A stretch of DNA of 19,882 nt, taken from positions 1 to 19,882 of the forward strand of contig CAVGXR010000016.1 of NCBI GenBank assembly GCA_963633225.1, written 5' to 3'. Shown here piece by piece: positions 6,421 through 12,683 of this stretch. A model generated the notes under the pieces. That model had not been told where the DNA came from, made no database searches, and saw only the letters and a program-made list of their open reading frames with translations. The stretch comes from F23-B02 sp963633225 (lineage in GTDB: Bacteria > Bacillota > Clostridia > Oscillospirales > Oscillospiraceae). Numbering within the stretch: position 1 is the stretch's first letter; each line of letters starts with the position of its first letter. A program made the position numbers and the translations under genes.

Positions 6421-7845
6421 ATGGACAACAAAATGGAAAAGCGCTATGGCCTGCCCACCGCGATATCCATGGTCATCGGCATCGTCATCGGTTCCGGTGT
6501 CTTTATCAAGGGCGGCAAGGTGCTGTCGCTCACGGGCGGCAATCTTTTGCAGGGCATTGCGGTCGTCGGCATCGTCGGCCTGATATGCATCATCTGCTCG
6601 CTGGTTTTTGCGACCCTCGGCAGCAAGTACGAGAAGGTAAACGGTGTCGTTGACTATGCCGAGCTTGCGCTCGGACCCAAGTACGCCTACTATGTCGGCT
6701 GGTTTATGACGACGATATACGCGCCGGCGCTGGCCTCGATGCTGGCCTTCTTTTCGGCAATGATGTTTTTGCAGCTGTTCGGCATTTCGTCGATCGACTT
6801 TGCAAACGGTCAGGTCAACGCCGTTGCCATAGGCGTGGGCGCGGGCTTTCTGATGATAGGCTACGGCATCAATGCGCTCAGCCCCAAGCTCGCCGGCAAG
6901 CTTCAGGTCGGCATGACGGTCATAAAGCTCATACCGCTCATACTCATGGGCGTTGTCGGAACCATTGCGGGACTCATTAACGGCACAACGCTGGAGGTGC
7001 TCAACTATGTCAATTCCGCCGACTATGTCGCCGTTGACGGCACGGGCTTTTTCAAGGCCATCGTCGGCTTTGCCTTCGCATACGAGGGCTGGATACTCGC
7101 AACGAGCATCAACTCCGAGCTCAAGGACTCCAAGAAGAACCTGCCCCGTGCGCTCGTTATCGGCGCACTGGTCACGATAGTGATCTACGCGCTGTACATC
7201 TGGGCGATGAGCATCGTCGGCGATGTCGGCACGATCATTTCCACATGGCCGTTCGGCGAGAGTCTGCCGCGCATAGCGTTCTCGGCACTGTTCGGCTCAA
7301 CGGTCGGCACGATCGTGTATGTGTTCATCACCATCTCCTGCCTCGGCACGATGAACGGGCTCATAATGGCCTCCTGCCGCAGCATGTACTCCGTATCCGC
7401 ACGCGGTATGGGTCCGAAGCCGAGCTTCTTCGCTCACGTTGACGATCAGAATAATTTTGCCATCAAGTCCTCCATCGTCGGCATGATGCTCGCCGGCTTC
7501 TGGTATGCATGGACGGTCATGATGTGGATGGGCGGCCCGGGACTCTTCGGAGCCGTGCATTCGAGCGAGTGGTTTGCGTGGGAGCCCGACGAGATAGGCA
7601 TCATCTGCCTGTACCTCATGTACATACCCATGATGATCGGACTCATGGTCAAGGCCAAGGAGCTGCATCCCGTAAAGCGCTTCGTGCTTCCCGCACTGGG
7701 CGTGGCCTGCTGCCTGTTCTTCTGCTACGCTATCTGGACGGGCTACGGCTGGAAGCAGTGCGTCGGCTTCCTGCTCTTCTTCGCCGTCGTCATGTTCATC
7801 GGCTACCTCTTCGAGCGCCGCCGCAGAGCTTCAGAGGCGCATTAA
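6421..7845 (+). CDS. APC-superfamily amino-acid permease
   Basis: A 474-residue membrane protein with about twelve hydrophobic segments and APC-superfamily hallmarks: the broken first helix GIVIGSGVFIKGG, the Ala/Gly-rich FAFAYEGWILATSINSELKD around helix 6 and the conserved loop DSKKNLPRALVIG. It most resembles the LAT/SteT-like and related amino-acid exchangers; the exact amino acid cannot be predicted. It is monocistronic, driven by a strong promoter, and divergent from the amidase/holin pair. The final codons (after RRRRAS) and the TAA stop are encoded by the left terminus of a mosaic repeat (AGAGGCGCATTAAG), so the last residues are repeat-derived. Confidence 0.93.
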   Translation: MDNKMEKRYGLPTAISMVIGIVIGSGVFIKGGKVLSLTGGNLLQGIAVVGIVGLICIICSLVFATLGSKYEKVNGVVDYAELALGPKYAYYVGWFMTTIYAPALASMLAFFSAMMFLQLFGISSIDFANGQVNAVAIGVGAGFLMIGYGINALSPKLAGKLQVGMTVIKLIPLILMGVVGTIAGLINGTTLEVLNYVNSADYVAVDGTGFFKAIVGFAFAYEGWILATSINSELKDSKKNLPRALVIGALVTIVIYALYIWAMSIVGDVGTIISTWPFGESLPRIAFSALFGSTVGTIVYVFITISCLGTMNGLIMASCRSMYSVSARGMGPKPSFFAHVDDQNNFAIKSSIVGMMLAGFWYAWTVMMWMGGPGLFGAVHSSEWFAWEPDEIGIICLYLMYIPMMIGLMVKAKELHPVKRFVLPALGVACCLFFCYAIWTGYGWKQCVGFLLFFAVVMFIGYLFERRRRASEAH

Positions 7846-8494
7846 GTCTGTACCTATACGGAGGGTGCGGGTGCACGACCTGAGACATTGGAGAAAACTA
7901 CGGCGTTTCGCGTCCCGCGGGTGCGGTGAAGTGTTTTTGCAGCACCTCAAATGCTGCGCCGCAACCTGTAGGGAACGGGCTTGGCCGTTCCGCTTGTTGA
8001 AATTTCCACTGCACCGAAATAGCCGCACCCTTGCCCGTCTGCCCCAGACTAAAACCGAACACAAAACAGCAAAAGACAGCTTGGACATACATCCGAGCTG
8101 TCTTTTCATCATTTGATATAAGTTTTTGTTCCGACTTTTCGGAACAGGCAAGCCTGTTCCCTACGAGGATTGGCAGTAGTTTCGGTCGGGCACAAGCAGC
8201 AGTATCTTGCTTAATCGTTATGCGAATTGCCCGCCACGGCGAGTGGCCAAGCCCGTTCCCTACAGGTTGCGGCGCAATTTTTTAGATGCTGCAAAAACAT
8301 TGCACCGTACTCGCGGGAGGCGCGAGTGTTTTTATTTTGTCTGCATTCTTCGGTCGGGACACCAGAGATATACGTATCCGTGACTGCCCCCGTGCGCCTC
8401 TAAAAAAAGAGCGAAACGTTATTATTTATGCCATTGTCTCGATACCGTGCACCTGCAGTCTCCGTATAGGTACTGCCTCAATGCGCCACTAAAA
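7831..8494. repeat. Large mosaic palindromic repeat, copy A
   Basis: The element fills the 643-bp gap between two convergent genes. Left terminus: AGAGGCGCATTAAGTCTGTA then CCTATACGG; right terminus is its inverted counterpart (CCGTATAGGTAC...GCGCCACTAAAA). Arms of about 150 bp are inverted copies of each other and share GTGCGGTGAAGTGTTTTTGC-type and GCCGCAACCTGTAGGGAAC segments. GGAACGGGCTTGGCCGTTCC (7972-7991) and GGAACAGGCAAGCCTGTTCC (8141-8160) flank a central hairpin at 8071-8106. The right terminal module is duplicated (GCGCC termini at 8394 and 8483, 89 bp apart). Copy B at 12103-12681 has the same order of parts. No believable open frame is inside. Confidence 0.92.
8071..8106. terminator. 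Bidirectional terminator-like hairpin at the centre of repeat A
   Basis: AAAAGACAGCTTGG (8071-8084) pairs with CCGAGCTGTCTTTT (8093-8106) around an 8-base loop, 14 pairs with one G-T. A-tract before and T-tract after make it a terminator in both directions, fitting its place between the convergent permease and CmpB-family genes. The same 36 bases occur unchanged in repeat B. Confidence 0.75.
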
Positions 8495-9331
8495 TTTCCG
8501 GCGGTGAGCCTGAATGCGTTCGAAGGCGGAGCGGTATTCGATCTGGCGCAGGCGCGGGAACGCCTTGAGCAGGTGGTTGTGGACAAGGTTGCGCTCCTCG
8601 AGCAGGCTCTTGAGCCTTGCGCGGAGCTGAGCTGCGTCCTGCTGGGCGTCCTCGCGGCGCTCCTTGAGCTTCTCGCGCAGCTCGGCTGCGTCCTGCTGGG
8701 CATCCTCGCGGCGCTCCTGCACCCTGAGCGTGCCGTCGGTCAGGCCGTCGCCTATGCCGTAGGAGACACGCTCGAGCGCCTTTGCAGCCTCGTCGATGGC
8801 GCGCATGTGCGCATCGAGCTTGAGCGCGTTGAAGCCGGTGATGCCGAGGTCGGCGAGGAACATCGCCGAGAATATGCACAGCAGCACATTGCCGTGCGTG
8901 TGCGGTATCGCCTCGATGAGGTACACGAGCTTCATCGTCATCGGGTGGAAGATGTACATGATGCAGATGCAGCCCACGCCCCACAGCAGCGAGAACTTGA
9001 GGCAGACATAGCCCCCGATGTTGAAGGCGTTGTCGCTGTAGTCCCACAGGCGCGTGTGCATGAACTTCTCCGCCGCCCAGCCGACGACCAGCTCGAACAC
9101 CGAGCATATGGCCGCGCTGCATATGTACACAAGAAACACATTGTCCTTTATCGGCGTGAGCAAGAGGATCACCGCGACAAGGCCGTAGCCGTAGATCGGG
9201 CAGATCGGCCCGATGAGAAAGCCGCGGTTTATGAACACGCCCTTGTTCGCCGCGTGGAATATGACCTCCACGCACCATCCGGCAAAGCCGTATATGAAAA
9301 ATAACCAGAGTAATTCTTTAAACATAAGCAT
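8489..9331 (-). CDS. CmpB-family membrane protein (putative ABC-transporter permease, DUF1113-type)
   Basis: The 280-residue protein has an N-terminal membrane domain of about five helices and a charged C-terminal part. WLFFIYGFAGWCVEVIFHA, GVFINRGFLIGPICPIYGYG and FELVVGWAAEKFMHTRLWDY are the signature segments of the CmpB family (PF06541), common in Firmicutes and of unproven function. Residues about 175-275 are predicted coiled coil and contain an 18-residue tandem duplication: ERREDAQQDAAELREKLK (206-223) then ERREDAQQDAAQLRARLK (224-241). It starts at ATG 9331 with AAGGAAA upstream. It follows PlsY on the same strand after 118 bp that hold a repeat. The stop TAG is supplied by the right terminus of repeat A. 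Confidence 0.85.
   Translation of the reverse strand: MLMFKELLWLFFIYGFAGWCVEVIFHAANKGVFINRGFLIGPICPIYGYGLVAVILLLTPIKDNVFLVYICSAAICSVFELVVGWAAEKFMHTRLWDYSDNAFNIGGYVCLKFSLLWGVGCICIMYIFHPMTMKLVYLIEAIPHTHGNVLLCIFSAMFLADLGITGFNALKLDAHMRAIDEAAKALERVSYGIGDGLTDGTLRVQERREDAQQDAAELREKLKERREDAQQDAAQLRARLKSLLEERNLVHNHLLKAFPRLRQIEYRSAFERIQAHRRKF
8609..8716 (-). repeat. 54-bp in-gene tandem duplication (18 residues) in the CmpB-family gene
   Basis: Two adjacent 54-bp units encode ERREDAQQDAAELREKLK and ERREDAQQDAAQLRARLK. Differences are few at DNA level, so the duplication looks recent or is kept similar. It lengthens a coiled coil by about five heptad-like turns without changing frame. Confidence 0.85.
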
Positions 9332-9372
9332 TCTATAATTTCCTTTTTTAATAGCGCTTTTTAACGGCGACC

Positions 9373-9466
9373 GGCTCGGAGAGCGAACACCTTCGGCTAA
9401 CAGCTAACAGCTAAGGGCTAACTGCTTCATTCTCCGCATAGGTGCAGGCTTAATCCTCCGCTAAAA
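9373..9466 (-). repeat. Composite intergenic repeat fragment between CmpB-family and PlsY genes
   Basis: Read on the minus strand it begins TTTTTAGCGGAGGATTAAGC, a variant of the TTTTTAGAGGCGC terminus, followed by CTGCACCTATGCGG, GTTAGCCCTTAGCTGTTAGC heptamers and TTCGCTCTCCGAG. The last two modules repeat those at 4876-4922 in the opposite orientation. The end of the PlsY coding sequence (last residues FLAED and TAA) lies within it. Confidence 0.75.
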
Positions 9467-10106
9467 ATCCGATGCGGTCGAGCTCACCGTCGCGGTCCCA
9501 GAGGAAGTCGAGCCTGAGCTCCTTGCCCTCCCTTATGCGTTCGAGGTTTTCGACGTGCTTGGAGAGCATGGGCAGGGTGATGAGGCCGAGGATGGCGGCA
9601 GCGCGCCAGTCGCCGCGCTCGATACCGTGATAGACGGGGTAAAACACCGCGCCGGTGATCGGCACGAGGCAGAGATAGCGCGTTGCCATGAGCAGGAGCG
9701 ATTCGAGAAACAGCGTTGCGAGAAAATCGTTCACGCCGAACGCGAGGATCACGCCGCCGAGACATGCCAATCCCTTTCCGCCGCGAAAATGCATCAGCGC
9801 CGGATACATATGGCCGAGGATGCAGGCGGTTCCGGCAGCCTCACCCGCGAGGCTGCTCTGCGCAAACAGCTTGCGTGCAAGTCCCACGCTCACCGCAGCC
9901 TTGCTGATATCAAAGCACATGACGAAGGCTCCGGCCTTCTTGCCCTCGAGTATCATCAGATTAGTCGCTCCGGCATTGCGCGAGCCCTTTTTCCGTATGT
10001 CGTAGCCCTTGCGCAGACCCACAACATAGGCGGGGTTTATATTGCCGACGGCGTAGCCCAGACCGGCAGCCGCAAGCGCAGCGGCAAGTGATCTGTTGAG
10101 CTTCAT
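9450..10106 (-). CDS. plsY: Glycerol-3-phosphate acyltransferase PlsY family
   Basis: PlsY transfers the acyl group of acyl-phosphate to glycerol-3-phosphate, the first committed step of phospholipid synthesis, in the cytoplasmic membrane. The 218-residue protein has the family's short loops: GNINPAYVVGLRKGYDIRKK with GSRNAGATN (21-49), GHMYPALMHFRGGKG (98-112) and KHVENLERIREGKEL near the C-terminus. These correspond to the three conserved PlsY motifs, with some substitutions (NINPAY for the usual GSIPFGY-like start and KHVEN for RHREN), so it may be a divergent paralogue rather than the main housekeeping enzyme. Its ATG overlaps the HAD phosphatase stop (ATGA), showing one transcript. The 3' end is built from an intergenic repeat terminus. 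Confidence 0.88.
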   Translation of the reverse strand: MKLNRSLAAALAAAGLGYAVGNINPAYVVGLRKGYDIRKKGSRNAGATNLMILEGKKAGAFVMCFDISKAAVSVGLARKLFAQSSLAGEAAGTACILGHMYPALMHFRGGKGLACLGGVILAFGVNDFLATLFLESLLLMATRYLCLVPITGAVFYPVYHGIERGDWRAAAILGLITLPMLSKHVENLERIREGKELRLDFLWDRDGELDRIGFLAED

Positions 10107-10756
10107 GGCTCCGCCTCCGTCAGTATTCCAAGGAGCTCGGCGGCATCACCGGCTATCGGGCAGCCGAAGACCTCGAGCACGTCGCGGCTGCGGAAGCCCC
10201 ACGACACGAGCACGCAGTCGCAGCCGGAGTTTGCGGCGGTCTGCCCGTCAACGTCCGAGTCGCCGATATACACCGCGTCCTCCGCCGTGCAGCCGAGGCT
10301 GCGCAGCGTTTCAAAAACGCTGTCGGGCGCGGGCTTTTTGCGCACGGACTCGCGCTCGCCGACGACGCTGTCAAAGGTATCGGGGAAATAGTGCGCGATG
10401 AGCGCCTTGGCCGGTGCGTCGGCCTTGTTCGACACAACGCCGAGCTTGAAGCCCAGCGCCCTGAGCGCCCCGAGCGCCTCGGGGATGCCGGGATATGGCC
10501 GCGTCAGAACCATGCAGTTTTCCGAGTAGTGGCGCTTGAAGGTCTCAAATACGCGCTCGAGCTGCTCGGGCGGCGTATCGGGCGGCACGGCGCGCTCGAT
10601 GAGCTTCCGTATGCCGTTGCCGACAAAGCGCCGCACCTCGTCGAGGCTGCGCAGAGGCAGTCCCTCGCTCTCAAGGGCGAAATTCGTTGAGGCGTGCAGA
10701 TCCTCAAGCGTATACAGCAGGGTGCCGTCAAGATCAAATATTGCAAGCTTTTTCAT
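10103..10756 (-). CDS. HAD-superfamily phosphatase, Gph/phosphoglycolate phosphatase-like
   Basis: A 217-residue haloacid dehalogenase-type hydrolase with all four motifs: IFDLDGTLL (nucleophile D8 and acid D10), VVSNK, the lysine in SVRKKPAPD, and YIGDSDVDGQTA for magnesium binding. The helical cap between residues about 15 and 90 makes it a C1-cap enzyme of the Gph/PgmB group; phosphoglycolate phosphatase is the usual annotation but substrates vary. It is first in the HAD-plsY unit and overlaps plsY by four bases (ATGA). GGAGGAAAG precedes the ATG. The coupling with PlsY might hint at a glycerol-phosphate or phospholipid-related substrate, but that is inference. Confidence 0.9.
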   Translation of the reverse strand: MKKLAIFDLDGTLLYTLEDLHASTNFALESEGLPLRSLDEVRRFVGNGIRKLIERAVPPDTPPEQLERVFETFKRHYSENCMVLTRPYPGIPEALGALRALGFKLGVVSNKADAPAKALIAHYFPDTFDSVVGERESVRKKPAPDSVFETLRSLGCTAEDAVYIGDSDVDGQTAANSGCDCVLVSWGFRSRDVLEVFGCPIAGDAAELLGILTEAEP

Positions 10757-10774
10757 AGTCTTTCCTCCGCCTTG

Positions 10775-10803
10775 ATTTTAATACAGCCGTATAAAAATTT
10801 CAA
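10775..10803 (-). promoter_or_regulatory. Sigma-A-type promoter of the HAD-plsY unit
   Basis: On the minus strand TTGAAA (10803-10798), 17 nt, TAAAAT (10780-10775), 18 nt before the ATG at 10756. Its -35 lies close to that of the divergent promoter at 10822. Confidence 0.65.
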
Positions 10804-10821
10804 GTTTCTTTGTCGTAGTCA

Positions 10822-10850
10822 TTGACCGCCGCGCCGGACAATGATAAAAT
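10822..10850 (+). promoter_or_regulatory. Sigma-A-type promoter of the small membrane-anchored protein gene
   Basis: TTGACC (10822-10827), 17 nt, TAAAAT (10845-10850), 60 nt before the ATG at 10911. It is back to back with the promoter of the HAD-plsY unit. Confidence 0.75.
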
Positions 10851-10851
10851 A

Positions 10852-10883
10852 ATTGTCTGATATCTATATTGTCTGATATCTAT
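10852..10883 (+). repeat. Perfect 16-bp tandem direct repeat in the promoter/leader
   Basis: ATTGTCTGATATCTAT occurs twice without gap (10852-10867 and 10868-10883), starting two bases after the -10 element, that is over the transcription start and early leader. It may be an operator or an RNA feature, or simple slippage. Confidence 0.9.
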
Positions 10884-10910
10884 TCCGATAAACAAAAGGA
10901 GCTGACGGCA

Positions 10911-11507
10911 ATGGAGGACAAGACTATCCTCGAGGAGCTGCTTGAGCGTGCGCCGGACGAACGGCAGCACAAGCGCAAGATGGACAAGGCCTACCACCTG
11001 CTCACCGATGGGATGTGCGGCGAGGCCGAGGCTCTGTTTGACGAGATACTGGCCGAGGAGCCGTTTAACCGCGACGCGCTGACCGGCAAGAAGCTCATCG
11101 AGCGCCGGCGTGCGATCGAGAGCCGGATGGACAGCCTGACGCTCCGCGCAAGGACGGCGCTGCCCGCAGCTGAGTCCGCAGCCGAGCCCGCCGCGCAGCC
11201 GGAGCCCGCGGAAAGCGAAGAAAAAGCGCAGGCGCATGAGCCGAAGCTCAGACTCCTGCGTTCCAGAAAGGTCAAGGCGGCGCTCATAGCCGTGTTCGCG
11301 CTGCTCGTCGCGGCAGCCGCCGCGTTCATAGTCACAAGCTCAGGCGACAGCGCCGAGGCAAGCATTCCGCTGGGCACGGCGGCAGTCACATCAGAGGATT
11401 ATGAAGCCGGTGACGATGAGCAGCTCAGCCAGCAGATAGGTCAGCATAACGCCGAAATGCGTTTTGAAGGGCTTTCCCTTGCGGAAGCGCACATAGAACA
11501 GTATTGA
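10911..11507 (+). CDS. Hypothetical protein: TPR-like cytoplasmic domain and single membrane helix
   Basis: I do not recognise a specific family. From ATG 10911 (AAAAGGAG, 9-nt spacer) the protein has 198 residues. Residues about 20-65 look like one tetratricopeptide-type helical hairpin (KAYHLLTDGMCGEAEALFDE ILAEEPFNRDALTGKKLIER pattern). An Ala/Pro/Glu-rich linker follows, then a basic stretch (RLLRSRKVK), a membrane helix of about 20 residues (AALIAVFALLVAAAAAFIV) and about 50 residues predicted outside. The last 38 codons overlap the convergent YhhN gene in antisense (11391-11507), so the tail may be a recent extension after loss of an earlier stop. Codon use upstream of the overlap fits a real gene. 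Confidence 0.7.
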   Translation: MEDKTILEELLERAPDERQHKRKMDKAYHLLTDGMCGEAEALFDEILAEEPFNRDALTGKKLIERRRAIESRMDSLTLRARTALPAAESAAEPAAQPEPAESEEKAQAHEPKLRLLRSRKVKAALIAVFALLVAAAAAFIVTSSGDSAEASIPLGTAAVTSEDYEAGDDEQLSQQIGQHNAEMRFEGLSLAEAHIEQY

Positions 11508-12041
11508 ATCCGACACGAAAAAGCTCAGCGCACCGGCATACATGACCGCCGTTGCCAGACACGGCAGCGTCACGAGCTGGAACAGCGCAAAGCAGTTCAT
11601 CGCCCCGTTTACGACGAGGTAGCCGGACATGCCGGCGTACAGCGTTTTGGGCTTTACATACCCTGCGAGGCCGCGGAACACGAGCACCACCGCCGTTATA
11701 TACGCCAGCGCAGCAGCAGCAATGAGCCAGACCGGCACGAGCGCAAAGTCAACGTGCATGCAGTAGGCCGCCGCAAAGCACAGATGCGAGATGAAAAAGC
11801 TCGTACCGCCCAGCGCAAAGCCCACAGGCCCGAATATAAGCAGCACATCGCCTATCCAGCTGCTTGCAAGCGCAGCGATGACGATCCCAAGCGGTGCCTG
11901 CGCCGTCGTCAGGTACCAGCCCAGAAGCAGCGGCAGCAGGAACACCTTCGTTACGGCACGCAGCAGCTTGTCGCAGCGCCAGCTTGCGTACAGATGCACC
12001 GCCGAAAACGCGGCAAACGCCGCAATAAAGACATAATTCAT
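11391..12041 (-). CDS. YhhN/TMEM86-family membrane protein (putative lysoplasmalogenase)
   Basis: The 216-residue protein has about eight hydrophobic helices. KVFLLPLLLGWYL, SSWIGDVLLIFG, TSFFISHLCFAAAYCMHV and ALSFFVSDSILFY are the family segments, with the two aspartates (GDVLLI and SDSILF) proposed as active-site residues in TMEM86/YhhN enzymes that cleave the vinyl-ether bond of lysoplasmalogens. Clostridia make plasmalogens, so the role is plausible, but bacterial activity is proven in few cases. The frame opens at 12068, but GGGAGAG lies 5 nt before ATG 12041, which I take as start. The 3' end overlaps the convergent gene by 117 bp. Its promoter region abuts repeat B. Confidence 0.85.
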   Translation of the reverse strand: MNYVFIAAFAAFSAVHLYASWRCDKLLRAVTKVFLLPLLLGWYLTTAQAPLGIVIAALASSWIGDVLLIFGPVGFALGGTSFFISHLCFAAAYCMHVDFALVPVWLIAAAALAYITAVVLVFRGLAGYVKPKTLYAGMSGYLVVNGAMNCFALFQLVTLPCLATAVMYAGALSFFVSDSILFYVRFRKGKPFKTHFGVMLTYLLAELLIVTGFIIL

Positions 12042-12102
12042 CAATTCTCTCCCATAATGTGCATTCACAGATACAGTACCATACTTCCTGTATTATTACA
12101 AG

Positions 12103-12681
12103 TTTTTTTGGAGGCGCATTGACACACCTACCTATACGCACATTGCGTCAGCACGGTATCGAGACATTGGTGGAAACCGCAGCGTTTCGCTCCCCGTGGG
12201 TACGGTGCAATGTTTATGCTGCACATCAAATACTGCATCGCAACCTGTAGGGAACAGGCTTGCCTGTTCCGCTTGTTGAAATTTCCACTGCACCGAAATA
12301 GCCACGCCCTTGCCCGTCAGTGCCAGACTAAAACCAAATACATATGCAAAAGACAGCTTGGACATACATCCGAGCTGTCTTTTCAGCATTTAATATAGAT
12401 ATTAATTCTGACTATGCGGAACAGGCAAGCCTGTTCCCTACAAGGATTGGAGGTAGTTTCGGTCGGGCGCAAGCAACCACATCCAGCTTAATCTTCATGC
12501 GAAATGCCCGCCACGGCGAGTGGCCAAGCCTGTTCCCTACGGGTTGCGGCGCAGCATTTAAGATGCAGCAAAAACATTGCACCGTACCCACGGAACGCGA
12601 AACGTTCTTATTTATTCCATTGTCTCCGGTCGGGCTACCGCAATCACCGTATAAGTAGCTGCCCCCGTGCGCCTCTAAAAA
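12103..12681. repeat. Large mosaic palindromic repeat, copy B
   Basis: Same part order as repeat A: terminus GGAGGCGCATTGACACACC with CTACCTATACG, GCACGGTATCGAGACATTGG, GGGTACGGTGCAATGTTT, GCAACCTGTAGGGAACAGGC, central hairpin (12348-12383), GGAACAGGCAAGCCTGTTCC, GCCCGCCACGGCGAGTGGCC, and inverted right terminus GCGCCTCTAAAAA. Left and right arms (about 150 bp) are inverted imperfect copies. Only one right terminal module is present, against two in repeat A. The stop of the SGNH lipoprotein gene is three bases outside the right end. It fills the 642-bp gap; no believable gene inside. Confidence 0.92.
12348..12383. terminator. Bidirectional terminator-like hairpin at the centre of repeat B
   Basis: AAAAGACAGCTTGG (12348-12361) and CCGAGCTGTCTTTT (12370-12383) around the loop ACATACAT, identical to the hairpin in repeat A while the flanks differ. 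Here it would stop minus-strand transcripts coming from the SGNH lipoprotein gene. Confidence 0.72.
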
Positions 12682-12683
12682 GA

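Noticed and set aside
7831..8494. Open frames inside repeat A (also inside repeat B, 12103-12681)
   Set aside because: They arise from GC-rich palindromic repeat sequence, differ between the two copies by frameshifts and have no start signals.
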